DNA from: Vibrio coralliilyticus
Lineage (GTDB): Bacteria > Pseudomonadota > Gammaproteobacteria > Enterobacterales > Vibrionaceae
NCBI RefSeq assembly: GCF_024449095.1
Contig: NZ_CP024628.1
Coordinates: forward strand, 1,178,001 to 1,242,000
Length of the DNA stretch: 64,000 nt
Direction of reading: 5' to 3'
The position numbers and the translations under genes are program-made. Position 1 is the first letter of the stretch. The number at the start of each line of letters is the position of its first letter. This document shows positions 25,811 to 34,817 of the stretch, piece after piece. Below the pieces are notes generated by a model. It saw only the letters and a program-made list of their open reading frames with translations. It was not told the DNA's origin and made no database searches.

Positions 25811-26192
25811 GTTTCCCTCTTATTAAACGTCCACTTCCTGTTCCATTTTCATTGTGCCCGAACATCATCAGAGTGGAAAGATGAGCACAGGAAATAAACC
25901 GTGCTCTTGGTAACAATTTTAGAAACCATGTTTCCAATAGGAAATTTTTGGTTGATTGTTCCTGTAACAACCGCTATGTTACCAACTTGTTAGTTGTAGA
26001 GATGCGATTTCCGAGCTGACTGATAGATTGATTTAACAGTGAGATTCGGCTTTTCCCCGAGATTTGACACATCGCTTAGGGGTATAGAATTCACCCTGTC
26101 TTCGGTGTTTGAGGGCAGTAAACAGAAAGAGGACTAACGAGAACGATAACCCTATTAATAATCTCGTTAGCACGAATGGAAGGTCATCTACC
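25811..26192 (+). promoter_or_regulatory. glyA leader and operator region
   Basis: This 382-base region holds the composite operator GAAAC-N3-GTTTCC-N4-GGAAA at 25922-25944 (downstream half-site GGAAA at 25940-25944). A 9-bp inverted repeat CTAACGAGA / TCTCGTTAG (26134-26142 and 26162-26170, loop 19 nt) lies just upstream of the glyA start. I looked for a glycine riboswitch (paired aptamers with the conserved GCCGAAGG stretch) and did not find one. An open frame from 26109 runs into glyA but includes the hairpin and is not chosen as the start. Confidence 0.55.
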
Positions 26193-27488
26193 ATGAACAA
26201 CACTTACCAAAATCACAGCCTAGAGAACTTTTTCTCGACTAATCTTGCTGCTACAGACGACGCGGTTTTCGCAGGAATCCAAGCGGAAAATACTCGTCAG
26301 AGTGAACAAATCGAGCTCATTGCTTCAGAAAACATTGTTTCTAAAGCAGTGATGCAAGCTCAAGGCACTTGCCTAACCAACAAATATGCAGAAGGCTACC
26401 CTGGTCGTCGTTACTACGGCGGTTGTGAACATGTTGATACCGTAGAGGCCATTGCGATTGAACGCGCTAAACAGCTGTTCAAATGCGATTTTGCTAACGT
26501 TCAGCCTCACTCAGGTGCACAGGCAAACGGCGCAGTCAAACTTGCTCTGCTTCAACCTGGCGACACTATCCTTGGCATGTCTCTGGATGCTGGCGGCCAC
26601 CTAACTCACGGTGCGCGCCCTGCTCTTTCTGGTAAATGGTTCAATGCCGTTCAGTACGGTGTGGATCGTGAATCACTAGAAATCAACTACGAAGATGTTC
26701 GTGCTCTAGCCCTTGAGCACAAACCAAAAATGATCATCGCTGGTGGTAGTGCTATTCCTCGTACTATCGACTTCGCAAAATTCCGTGAAATCGCTGATGA
26801 AGTTGATGCGATTCTAATGGTTGATATGGCGCACATCGCAGGTCTGATTGCAACTGGTGCTCACCCTAGCCCACTACCACACGCACACGTTGTCACAACG
26901 ACAACGCATAAAACATTGCGTGGCCCACGCGGCGGTATGATTCTGACCAACCACGAAGACATTATTAAGAAAATCAACTCGGCGGTATTCCCTGGCCTTC
27001 AAGGTGGCCCACTGATGCACGTTATCGCAGCTAAAGCCGTCGCTTTCGGTGAAGCTTTGGGCCCTGAGTTCAAGACTTATATTGATTCGGTGATCAATAA
27101 CGCAAAAGTTCTCGCTGAAGTGTTGCAAACTCGCGGTTGTGACATTGTGACTGGCGGAACAGACACGCACCTAATGCTGGTGGACCTTCGCCCTAAGGGC
27201 TTGAAAGGTAACAAGGCTGAGGAAGCGTTGGAACGTGCGGGGATCACATGTAACAAAAATGGCATCCCATTCGATTCAGAGAAGCCTATGATTACATCGG
27301 GCATCCGTTTGGGGACGCCTGCGGGAACAAGCCGCGGCTTTGGCGCTGAAGAATTCAAACTCATCGGTAACTGGATTGGCGATGTACTGGACGGATTGGT
27401 GAACAACCCTGAAGGTGACGCAGAAGTAGAACAACGCGTTCGCAAAGAAGTGAAAGCGCTGTGTAATCGCTACCCACTTTACCAATAA
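26193..27488 (+). CDS. glyA: serine hydroxymethyltransferase
   Basis: The 431-residue PLP enzyme starts at ATG 26193 (GGAAGG upstream). It has [38 protein letters not shown], the PLP lysine K240 in [14 protein letters not shown], and LDG near the end. It converts serine and tetrahydrofolate to glycine and methylene-tetrahydrofolate. Placed directly upstream of gcvH, it probably works with the cleavage system to turn two glycines into one serine. Vibrios usually carry a second glyA elsewhere, so this copy may be dedicated to glycine catabolism. Confidence 0.95.
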   Translation: MNNTYQNHSLENFFSTNLAATDDAVFAGIQAENTRQSEQIELIASENIVSKAVMQAQGTCLTNKYAEGYPGRRYYGGCEHVDTVEAIAIERAKQLFKCDFANVQPHSGAQANGAVKLALLQPGDTILGMSLDAGGHLTHGARPALSGKWFNAVQYGVDRESLEINYEDVRALALEHKPKMIIAGGSAIPRTIDFAKFREIADEVDAILMVDMAHIAGLIATGAHPSPLPHAHVVTTTTHKTLRGPRGGMILTNHEDIIKKINSAVFPGLQGGPLMHVIAAKAVAFGEALGPEFKTYIDSVINNAKVLAEVLQTRGCDIVTGGTDTHLMLVDLRPKGLKGNKAEEALERAGITCNKNGIPFDSEKPMITSGIRLGTPAGTSRGFGAEEFKLIGNWIGDVLDGLVNNPEGDAEVEQRVRKEVKALCNRYPLYQ

Positions 27489-27524
27489 ACAATTTAATCA
27501 AAGTTATATTTTGGAGATTAAGCA

Positions 27525-27905
27525 ATGGACAACACACTGAAGTTTGCAGATAGCCACGAGTGGGTACGTGACAACGGTGACGGCACAGTAACTATCGGTA
27601 TTTCAGAGCATGCACAAGAAATGCTAGGTGACGTTGTATTCGTAGACCTACCTGAAGTTGAAGCAGAGATCGAAGCGGGTGATAGCTTCTCTTTGGTTGA
27701 ATCTGTAAAAGCAGCTTCAGATATCTACGCACCAATCACTGGTGAGATTCTAGAAATCAACGAAGAGTTAGAAGATAGCCCAGAGCTAATCAACGAAGAA
27801 CCTTTCGAAGGCGGTTGGATTGTTAAAGTGAAGATGTCAGACGCATCAGAGCTAGACAATCTGAAAAGCGCAGAAGAGTACCTAAACTCGATCGAAGACG
27901 AGTAA
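27525..27905 (+). CDS. gcvH: glycine cleavage system H protein
   Basis: The 126-residue acidic protein has the lipoyl domain fold, with the lipoylated lysine K62 in [14 protein letters not shown]. It shuttles the aminomethyl group between the P, T and L proteins. It lies 36 bases after glyA, with GGAG before the ATG. A strong hairpin follows, before gcvP. Confidence 0.95.
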   Translation: MDNTLKFADSHEWVRDNGDGTVTIGISEHAQEMLGDVVFVDLPEVEAEIEAGDSFSLVESVKAASDIYAPITGEILEINEELEDSPELINEEPFEGGWIVKVKMSDASELDNLKSAEEYLNSIEDE

Positions 27906-27918
27906 TTAGGACGAGTTT

Positions 27919-27951
27919 AAAGCTGCCCCCAAACGGGAGGCAGCTTTTTTT
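27919..27951 (+). terminator. terminator or attenuator between gcvH and gcvP
   Basis: AAAGCTGCC and GGCAGCTTT pair around an 11-nt loop, followed by TTTTTTTT. It sits inside what would be one operon, so partial read-through or a separate gcvP promoter is implied. An ATATCA-N4-TGATAT palindrome lies at 27976-27991. Confidence 0.8.
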
Positions 27952-28024
27952 CAAAGTTCGGACGTATAATTATTTATATCAGTAATGATATCCGATACCC
28001 GAATGATGGAGTAGGTAAAGGACA

Positions 28025-30889
28025 ATGACTGAATTACTTCAAAGCCTCAGCACACAAAATGAGTTCGTTGCTCGCCACAACGGCCCAAATAAATCTGACC
28101 AACAAAAAATGTTGGATGCGATCAATGTTGCCAGTCTTGACGCACTGATCGACGAAACCGTACCAGCTCAAATTCGCCTAGAACAGCCAATGACAATAGC
28201 TGAAGCATTGAGCGAAGCAGACATGCTGGCTGCGATGCGTGAATTCGCAGATCAAAACCAAATTAAACGTACATTCATCGGTCAGGGTTACTACAACACC
28301 TTTACACCAAACGTGATTCTACGTAACGTATTGGAAAACCCAGGCTGGTACACAGCTTATACCCCTTACCAACCAGAAATTTCTCAAGGCCGTTTAGAAG
28401 CACTGCTGAACTATCAGCAAATGGTGATGGACTTGACGGGAATGGATATCGCTAACGCGTCTCTTCTTGATGAAGCAACTGCTGCTGCTGAAGCTATGAC
28501 ACTATGTAAGCGTGCCGGTAAGAGCAAGAGCAACGTTTTCTTCGTCGCAGATGATGTTCACCCGCAAACGCTAGAGGTAGTTAAGACTCGCGCCAAATAC
28601 ATTGGCTTTGACGTACTCATCGGCTCCCTTGAGTCACTTCCGGAACACGATGTCTTCGGTGCACTGGTACAGTACCCAGGTACTACGGGTGAAGTCCGCG
28701 ACCTAACAGACATCATCGCCAAAGCACAAGCCAACAAAACACTGGTTGCCGTCGCCACTGACCTACTTGCTTCAGCACTATTGAAGCCAGCAGGCGAAAT
28801 GGGTGCAGACGTTGTCATCGGCTCCGCTCAACGTTTCGGCGTGCCTATGGGTTACGGTGGTCCACACGCAGCCTTTATGGCGACACGTGACAAGCACAAA
28901 CGTACCATGCCTGGTCGTGTTATCGGTGTATCCATCGATACAAAAGGCAACCAAGCGCTACGTATGGCCATGCAGACTCGTGAGCAGCACATCCGCCGTG
29001 AGAAAGCGACATCAAACATCTGTACGGCTCAGGCGCTACTGGCAAACATGGCGTCATTCTACGCGGTATACCACGGCGCAGAAGGTCTACGTACTATTGC
29101 TCGTCGTACTCACCACATGACAGCTATTCTTGCAGCTGGTCTGACTAAGTCAGGCTATGAGCTCGCGCACAACAGCTTCTTCGATACCATTACTATCAAC
29201 ACTGCTGGTAAGACAGAAGAGCTGTACGCGAAAGCACAAGCAGCAGACATCAACCTACGCAAGCTAGACGGCAAGCTAGGTGTGAGCTTCGATGAGACAA
29301 CGACAACAGGCGACATCGAAGCGCTATTTGCCGTATTCGGCGTAAAAGAAGAAATCAACGCGCTTTCTTCTGAAATCGCAGGCAACGAGTTCGCAGCAAT
29401 TCCTGAAGCGCTTCGTCGTACTTCAGAATACCTAACTCACCCAGTGTTCAATACACATCACAGCGAAACGCAGATGATGCGTTACCTGAAACAGCTTGAG
29501 AACAAAGACTTCTCGCTGACGCACGGTATGATTCCGCTGGGCAGCTGTACTATGAAGCTGAATGCCGCGGCTGAGATGATCCCTGTGACTTGGCCTGAAT
29601 TTGGCTCAATTCACCCATTCGCACCAATCGAACAAGCAGCGGGCTACTCAGCTCTAGCGAAAGACTTGAAAGAGAAGCTGTGTGAAATCACAGGCTACGA
29701 CGATTTCTCCCTACAGCCGAACTCAGGTGCGTCTGGTGAGTACGCAGGCCTCATCGCGATCCAACGCTACCATGACAGCCGCGGTGAAGGTCACCGTAAC
29801 GTTTGTTTGATCCCAAGCTCAGCGCACGGTACTAACCCTGCGACAGCCTCTATGGTCTCAATGAAAGTGGTCGTAGTGAAATGTGATGACGACGGTAACA
29901 TTGATATGGCAGATCTTGCCGCTAAGATCGAGAAGCACAAAGACAACCTCTCTAGCATTATGATCACTTATCCTTCTACGCACGGTGTGTACGAAGAGCA
30001 AGTGAAAGAAGTGTGTGAAATGGTTCATGCGGCTGGCGGTCAGGTTTACCTAGACGGCGCAAACATGAACGCACAGGTTGGTTTGACGTCTCCAGGCTTC
30101 ATTGGCTCTGACGTTTCTCACTTAAACCTTCACAAAACCTTCTGTATCCCACACGGTGGTGGTGGTCCGGGTATGGGCCCTATCGGTGTGAAATCACACC
30201 TAGCGCCATTCCTTCCTGGCCACATCGAAAACGGTGTTGAAGGCGAAGACTTTGCAGTCTCTGCGGCAGACCTAGGCAGCGCTTCTATTCTACCTATCTC
30301 TTGGGCTTACATCGCCATGATGGGTGAAGCTGGCCTTACAGATGCAACTAAAGTTGCGATTCTGAACGCGAACTACATGATGGAGCGCTTACGCCCTCAC
30401 TACCCTGTTCTTTACCGTGGTACGAACGGCCGCGTAGCACACGAATGTATTATTGATATTCGTCCGCTTAAAGAAGAAACAGGTATCAGCGAAGAAGATA
30501 TCGCGAAGCGTCTGATGGACTACGGCTTCCACGCACCAACTATGTCGTTCCCTGTTGCAGGTACGCTAATGGTTGAGCCAACAGAATCCGAAGATTTAGA
30601 AGAGATCGACCGCTTCTGTGACGCGATGATCGCCATTCGTGAAGAAATGAACAAAGTGAAGAATGGCGAATGGCCACTAGAGAATAACCCTCTGGTTAAT
30701 GCACCGCATACTCAAGTTGATCTGACTGCTACAGAATGGGATCGCCCATACTCGCGCGAGCTTGGCTGTTTCCCTTCACCTGCCACTAAGTCTTGGAAAT
30801 ACTGGCCTACCGTTAACCGTGTAGACAACGTATACGGTGACCGTAACCTAATCTGTTCTTGTCCTAGCATCGAGAACTACGAAGACTAA
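28025..30889 (+). CDS. gcvP: glycine cleavage system P protein (glycine decarboxylase)
   Basis: The 954-residue single-chain P protein has both halves of the family. The N-terminal half has [18 protein letters not shown] and [28 protein letters not shown]. The C-terminal catalytic half carries the PLP lysine K704 in [19 protein letters not shown] and the [11 protein letters not shown] segment. It decarboxylates glycine and loads the remaining aminomethyl on GcvH. It follows gcvH by 119 bases that include a terminator-like hairpin. Codon use is that of a well-expressed housekeeping gene. Confidence 0.96.
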   Translation: MTELLQSLSTQNEFVARHNGPNKSDQQKMLDAINVASLDALIDETVPAQIRLEQPMTIAEALSEADMLAAMREFADQNQIKRTFIGQGYYNTFTPNVILRNVLENPGWYTAYTPYQPEISQGRLEALLNYQQMVMDLTGMDIANASLLDEATAAAEAMTLCKRAGKSKSNVFFVADDVHPQTLEVVKTRAKYIGFDVLIGSLESLPEHDVFGALVQYPGTTGEVRDLTDIIAKAQANKTLVAVATDLLASALLKPAGEMGADVVIGSAQRFGVPMGYGGPHAAFMATRDKHKRTMPGRVIGVSIDTKGNQALRMAMQTREQHIRREKATSNICTAQALLANMASFYAVYHGAEGLRTIARRTHHMTAILAAGLTKSGYELAHNSFFDTITINTAGKTEELYAKAQAADINLRKLDGKLGVSFDETTTTGDIEALFAVFGVKEEINALSSEIAGNEFAAIPEALRRTSEYLTHPVFNTHHSETQMMRYLKQLENKDFSLTHGMIPLGSCTMKLNAAAEMIPVTWPEFGSIHPFAPIEQAAGYSALAKDLKEKLCEITGYDDFSLQPNSGASGEYAGLIAIQRYHDSRGEGHRNVCLIPSSAHGTNPATASMVSMKVVVVKCDDDGNIDMADLAAKIEKHKDNLSSIMITYPSTHGVYEEQVKEVCEMVHAAGGQVYLDGANMNAQVGLTSPGFIGSDVSHLNLHKTFCIPHGGGGPGMGPIGVKSHLAPFLPGHIENGVEGEDFAVSAADLGSASILPISWAYIAMMGEAGLTDATKVAILNANYMMERLRPHYPVLYRGTNGRVAHECIIDIRPLKEETGISEEDIAKRLMDYGFHAPTMSFPVAGTLMVEPTESEDLEEIDRFCDAMIAIREEMNKVKNGEWPLENNPLVNAPHTQVDLTATEWDRPYSRELGCFPSPATKSWKYWPTVNRVDNVYGDRNLICSCPSIENYED

Positions 30890-30923
30890 GTTATTGTTCC
30901 TGTACAGATAAAAGTAAAAGTAT

Positions 30924-30948
30924 CCACCGGCATAGCCGGTGGTTTTTT
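30924..30948 (+). terminator. gcvP terminator, member of a duplicated 34-bp element
   Basis: CCACCGGC and GCCGGTGG form an 8-bp stem with loop ATA, followed by TTTTTT. The 34 bases 30914-30947 recur identically at 34129-34162. Confidence 0.85.
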
Positions 30949-30996
30949 GTATAGAGAAAAACTCAGCTAGGCTGAGGGTCTCTATACAAAAAAACC
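30941..30996. repeat. nested inverted repeats after gcvP
   Basis: Positions 30941-30957 and 30979-30996 are complementary over 17 bases with one bulge, and an inner repeat CTCAGC / GCTGAG lies between them. The element overlaps the T run of the gcvP terminator, giving alternative folds. It probably acts as a bidirectional transcription barrier. Confidence 0.6.
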
Positions 30997-31013
30997 AGCG
31001 ACGATGTCACTGG
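30987..31013 (-). terminator. terminator of the small lipoprotein gene
   Basis: On the minus strand CCAGTGAC and GTCGCTGG pair (one G-U) around a 3-nt loop, followed by a run of T. Confidence 0.7.
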
Positions 31014-31068
31014 CTGATATGTGCTTAGTTTGTACAGGCTAGCGGTTAAGGTACGCAACTATGGCGAA

Positions 31069-31344
31069 TTACTGCTTCTTACCGCTTACTTGTACGTAAT
31101 CGATGCCAATAATACGGTTGATGATACCCATAACAGAGCTTGTATCAGAATTTGTTGAGTGAATTGTTTCAACCGTAGCGTCTTCTGGTACTAATTCCAT
31201 TGCACGATCTTGAGTGTTACCAGGAACTTGGAAACCGACAATATTGAAGCTTTCAGCGTGCGCTGTGTAAACTTCATCGTTATGAGTAATACCTGAACAA
31301 CCTGCTAGAGATACAATGCCTAAGACACACAATAACTTTTTCAT
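31069..31344 (-). CDS. small outer- or inner-membrane lipoprotein, unknown function
   Basis: The 91-residue protein has a lipoprotein signal with lipobox LAGC (Cys16) after MKKLLCVLGIVS. The residue after the cysteine is Ser, so sorting to the outer membrane is expected. The mature part has a conserved-looking stretch VPEDATVETIHSTNSDTSSVMGIINRIIGIDYVQVSGK, which resembles small TRL-like lipoproteins, though I cannot confirm that. It has its own terminator and is convergent with gcvP. Confidence 0.7.
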   Translation of the reverse strand: MKKLLCVLGIVSLAGCSGITHNDEVYTAHAESFNIVGFQVPGNTQDRAMELVPEDATVETIHSTNSDTSSVMGIINRIIGIDYVQVSGKKQ

Positions 31345-32077
31345 AAAAATACCTTAAGGATAATGGAGAGTTTAGATAGTAAGTCTATGGTTCCAACTGC
31401 CAACAACGTGTGAATTAACGTTTAAAGGTTTACTTTGCTAATATTTAATTTTAGCTGTAATGACAAACCATCTACGGCAGAGGCATAATTATCTAGACTA
31501 AATAAATTCATAAGGAAACAGTATCCCTATCAATGTGGAGCATTATTCCAGAGCTGTTTTGTAATTACTGTATGAGTTTGTAAGACTAATTGTTACATAG
31601 CTAATAATTCCCTTACTAGATAACAATGATAAATACCTCACCCTTTAAGGCTCGCTCTGACAAGCCCTTACGGTTGTATTGTATTGAGCACAGATATCCT
31701 CTAACCATGGTCACTCTTGGTTTGGTTACACAGCCATCAGTCTCTGTTTCTAAACCACCGAAATAATCAAGTCGTCATTGCTTACGGTCAACATTAAGAT
31801 TATACCCTTGTAGTACTTTTAACTTATACGAAGCTACGTAAGTAAGTCTTTTTTTAGTTATTCAATATTTCATATTGAGCTAAGTATCTTCGTGATAAGT
31901 GACTGAAATTAATAATCAAATACTTTTCAATCTAGTCAACGAATTCAATTCTGATATGAGTTTAATCAGAAAAAAAGATAATGACCAAAAACACATACAA
32001 ACTCTTACATTCTCAGGACAGATAATTTAATAGACAAATAATAGAGTTTTCCTATCTTAAATTTTTGGGAAAACGAC
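31345..32077. other. 733-bp AT-rich region with no recognisable gene
   Basis: No open frame of usable length with a ribosome binding site is seen on either strand. The stretch is clearly richer in A and T than its neighbours. It must contain the promoters of the two flanking lipoprotein genes. A GC-richer patch at about 31640-31730 could be an RNA or gene remnant, but I see no clear structure. Confidence 0.4.
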
Positions 32078-33166
32078 ATGAACCACTTTCGAAATATATT
32101 ATTTGCGTTACCTTTTATTCTCTTAGTTGGATGTAATTCAGGTAAAGAGACAACCAAAGCTCAAGTGAAGCCCAAGGCTGATTACGTATTTTCATCAGCT
32201 AAACTTGAAGAGTTGTTAAAAGAGCAACAAGAGCTCCAACAAGAAGCCATAAAGCTTGATTATGATGGTGTTCAATATAAAACCATCTTGTTTGCGGAAG
32301 ATATCAGTGGTGTGCAAAAAGTAGTTAAGATTGCGGATAGCTTAGGTCAAAGTGTGGATCTATACCTTCCTGATGCTGGATTTGATGACTGTGCAATTTA
32401 TAGTGAGGGTAATTTTATTGATTTTTTTGATTGTGGTGCGGCTCAACGCTCAATTGGAAATGATACAACGTTAATTAAAACAACGACGAATACTAAAAAA
32501 CAAGTGACACTTGAATATCACAATGAAGGGATTCAATACGTTACTACCCTCGGGTCTACCATTCTGAATAACACCAAAAATGGAAACAAGGTAACGATCA
32601 CTACATCCTTTGCCTTCAACGCATTTTATCGTGATGTACTTCAGGACACAGGCACTGTTGAGCGTATTAGATCTACTCTTGGCGCGACAACTTATTCACA
32701 ACTTTTCGATATCGTTAAGCTATATCAAGGTTTTGAGATGACTTTGAAATTTAATAATCATATCGGTGGTAGTGCTGATGATGATATCAACATGTACACT
32801 GGTCTCATGATAAATAGAAATAATATGGCCACAATCGTTACTCCAGTGGGTTCTGTGTTTTCTGGCGGCACAGATCTATTCGCAGCGGGTAATCCACGAG
32901 TGTTACAACGAGCAGACAACACTAAGGCCATTGAGTTAAATAAGCAAATCGGTGTGCATAGCTGGGGTGAAGGCAATAAAACAGCCAAAGAGTTCCCATA
33001 CACTAACGAAAGTCATCGTAAACAAGCAACTTACTTTAAGCAAATGCTGGGAGAAAAGGGTATTGACTTCTATATTTTCACTTTGGATTCTGCACCGGCA
33101 AGTGGCGAACATTGGATGACCAAATCTGACTCAGACAAATATAGTTTCATCACCCATATTGAGTAG
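32078..33166 (+). CDS. lipoprotein with ClpP-like (COG3904-type) serine protease fold
   Basis: The 362-residue protein has a lipobox LVGC (Cys19). Residues about 205-300 match the ClpP/crotonase core. GGS at 230-232 is equivalent to the ClpP PGGS oxyanion segment. GSVFSGGTDLFAAG at 258-271 places Ser262 at the nucleophile position. His294 in GVHSW is in the place of the ClpP catalytic His (MIHQP). The middle region (60-200) is unknown and has two nearby cysteines. The gene is AT-rich, has GGGAAAA upstream and stands alone between two long non-coding stretches. The fold assignment is by motif spacing; the function (envelope proteolysis) is inferred. Confidence 0.6.
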   Translation: MNHFRNILFALPFILLVGCNSGKETTKAQVKPKADYVFSSAKLEELLKEQQELQQEAIKLDYDGVQYKTILFAEDISGVQKVVKIADSLGQSVDLYLPDAGFDDCAIYSEGNFIDFFDCGAAQRSIGNDTTLIKTTTNTKKQVTLEYHNEGIQYVTTLGSTILNNTKNGNKVTITTSFAFNAFYRDVLQDTGTVERIRSTLGATTYSQLFDIVKLYQGFEMTLKFNNHIGGSADDDINMYTGLMINRNNMATIVTPVGSVFSGGTDLFAAGNPRVLQRADNTKAIELNKQIGVHSWGEGNKTAKEFPYTNESHRKQATYFKQMLGEKGIDFYIFTLDSAPASGEHWMTKSDSDKYSFITHIE

Positions 33167-33623
33167 ATTCATCGGTACTCGCGTTATTTGGCACGGGTCA
33201 TAAAGCCAAATATTAAACGCTTACCATTTAAAAAGTTAGGACTTCTCTAGCGTACTGATTGTTGGTAGAAATCAGACTTATCCTAACCAATTAGCGCAGG
33301 GCGAAGAACAAGTCCTCACAAGAGGCGTTGTGAGTAAAATTCGGAGTTCATATTTCTACAATGGAAACAGATTAAATAGGAAAACAGGAGCTTCCACCAT
33401 CATGATTTGAGAACGTCACCCTCTATTGTGATCATTTATCTCGGTCAAAAACGATTGGTGAGCTCCGGCATGCTACAGATAAAGAACCCTATCAGTTCGG
33501 TAGCAAGCTTCGATTAAAGAAAGGAAAAAAGACATTACTATTTTTATAGATCAGGAATTGCCTATCAAGATCTTTATATTGCGTAAATAGCTTTAGATTA
33601 ATACCTATCCGAGGAAAATAACC
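33167..33623. other. 457-bp intergenic stretch, possible gene remnant
   Basis: No complete gene is seen. One short frame at about 33405-33550 reads into a basic end (GSKLRLKKGKKTLLFL) without a start or ribosome binding site, and could be the tail of a decayed gene. The right end holds the promoter of the acetyltransferase gene. Confidence 0.35.
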
Positions 33624-34097
33624 ATGAATAACGCTAGCTTTTTAAAAGTAAACGGCAACATCATCGATGATATAATTGATCTCACGGTGGAAGAGTCTCA
33701 AAAACATCTCATTGCTAGCAACGCAGAGTGGCTTGCTCAGGCAAGTTTCAACGACAGCAGTATCAGCTACGCCATTTATTTAGACCAAAAGCCGGCAGGG
33801 CTCATCTCCCTTATCGATCCAAGACTACTCGACAAGTTCGATGATCACTTTCAAAAAGAGCACTTGTACGTGTGGCGTGTCATGATTGACCATCGCTTTC
33901 AAGGTAAGGGATTGGGAAATCAAGCGATTAACTTCAGTAAGCGATATGCTTCAATGATCGGTTTACAAGGAGTGTCCCTGACCACAATGGATAAAGAAGA
34001 AGGTAATGCGCTCTCTGTTTATCAAAAGCTTGGCTTTACCCCGACAGGCAGAAGGCTTGATGACGAAATTGAATTAATTTTTAGTTTCAATAACTAA
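33624..34097 (+). CDS. GNAT family N-acetyltransferase
   Basis: The 157-residue protein has the GNAT fold. The acetyl-CoA loop is VMIDHRFQGKGLGNQAI (R/Q-x-x-G-x-G/A, about residues 91-107), and the C-terminal motif B is EGNALSVYQKLGFTPTGRR. The pattern resembles diamine or polyamine acetyltransferases, but the substrate is not determinable. GAGGAAA precedes the ATG. It is followed by the second copy of the 34-bp terminator element. Confidence 0.85.
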   Translation: MNNASFLKVNGNIIDDIIDLTVEESQKHLIASNAEWLAQASFNDSSISYAIYLDQKPAGLISLIDPRLLDKFDDHFQKEHLYVWRVMIDHRFQGKGLGNQAINFSKRYASMIGLQGVSLTTMDKEEGNALSVYQKLGFTPTGRRLDDEIELIFSFNN

Positions 34098-34138
34098 TTT
34101 AAATTTATATTACATTATTAATTAGCAGGTAAAAGTAT

Positions 34139-34162
34139 CCACCGGCATAGCCGGTGGTTTTT
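34139..34162 (+). terminator. acetyltransferase terminator, second copy of the duplicated 34-bp element
   Basis: It has the same CCACCGGC-ATA-GCCGGTGG stem and T run as after gcvP. The identity covers 34129-34162, including the ten non-stem bases on the left. Confidence 0.85.
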
Positions 34163-34345
34163 CATAGGCGCCTACTGGCTACCCCCTAGCAGGCACGTGG
34201 TGGTACCTATAACTTTTTCCTTCGGCCCGCAGACAGGCTACCTCAATACGGGGTCGATAATTGCTCTCCCACCGCTATAGAAGTTTTAAACAAAGCGGTG
34301 GAGCCCAAATAGTTTCATATTCCAAAACTATTTTTGAGCACATAT

Positions 34346-34377
34346 AAAAAATCCCCACTAAAAAAGTTAGTGAGGAT
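34346..34377 (-). terminator. terminator with a possible alternative pairing partner
   Basis: On the minus strand ATCCTCACTAA and TTAGTGGGGAT pair (one mismatch-tolerant G-U) and are followed by TTTTTTA. Upstream on that strand, GTTAGTG (plus 34421-34427) could instead pair with the CACTAAC segment (plus 34366-34372), giving a mutually exclusive fold. Confidence 0.65.
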
Positions 34378-34461
34378 TATCATACGATCCTAGGATGCTT
34401 CAAGCCTCTAGACCGCTCGGCACTAACCCATTTGGTTCGCCTTTTTACATCTGGATCTTTT

Positions 34462-34722
34462 CTATTTTAAAGGATCGTTATCAGGCAATGCACTGTGGAT
34501 CCACAATGCGAGTCTATGCTTGATATTGGCACCGTCAAGTTTGCTATCAGGTAACGGTGTTATCTGCTTAGCATCAACTAAAAATAGGTAAATCGCTTTG
34601 ACTCTCACTGGTTGAGGCGACTGAGGCAGCTCGAATCCCTGCATCTTAGCCATCTTTGCACCTATTTCTAGCGCTTTCTTAACCAGCTTATCTTCATTGT
34701 GCAGCTTGGAGTTTTTTGACAT
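34462..34722 (-). CDS. small basic cytoplasmic protein, possibly DUF5062
   Basis: The 86-residue protein has a helical N-terminus (NEDKLVKKALEIGAKMAKMQGF) and a C-terminal segment RLALWIHSALPDNDPLK. Length and the opening helix recall the DUF5062 family of Vibrionaceae; this is a weak recollection. No signal peptide is seen. It is transcribed away from the aldolase promoter side, into the structured 34.4-kb region, and its terminator is about 85 bases past the stop. Confidence 0.55.
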   Translation of the reverse strand: MSKNSKLHNEDKLVKKALEIGAKMAKMQGFELPQSPQPVRVKAIYLFLVDAKQITPLPDSKLDGANIKHRLALWIHSALPDNDPLK

Positions 34723-34817
34723 TGATAGAGTCCTCTATAAAGAATCCACTTAGAATACATTAAGCTTCCAATTAGGCATGTTAACCGGCTCTCAGATTGA
34801 GAGCCCATGTGATTGAC

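Larger units (their letters stand above)
34098..34461. other. intergenic region with several hairpins
   Basis: It contains the duplicated terminator (34139-34162). A CACCGCT / AGCGGTG hairpin (34270-34276, 34294-34300) is extended by GCTC / GAGC. A 9-bp AAATAGTTT / AAACTATTT hairpin ends in T (34307-34333), and a minus-strand terminator lies at 34346-34377. No coding frame is convincing. Confidence 0.55.

Noticed and set aside
24941..28024. Glycine riboswitch near gcvT, glyA or gcvP
   Set aside because: I looked on both strands for paired aptamers with the conserved GCCGAAGG-like core and found none; only a partial CACCGAAG stretch occurs around 26100.
33405..33550. Short frame ending in GSKLRLKKGKKTLLFL as a gene
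   Set aside because: It has no start codon with a ribosome binding site and no recognisable family; at most it is a remnant.
34421..34430. Integron attC-type core
   Set aside because: CACTAAC does not fit the R-Y-Y-Y-A-A-C core, and no integrase or cassette array is seen.
34353..34440. tRNA or tRNA pseudogene
   Set aside because: A possible 7-bp acceptor stem and a D-arm-like GCCGAGCGGTCTA stretch exist on the minus strand, but the element is about 62 nt, lacks a T-loop and has no proper anticodon arm.
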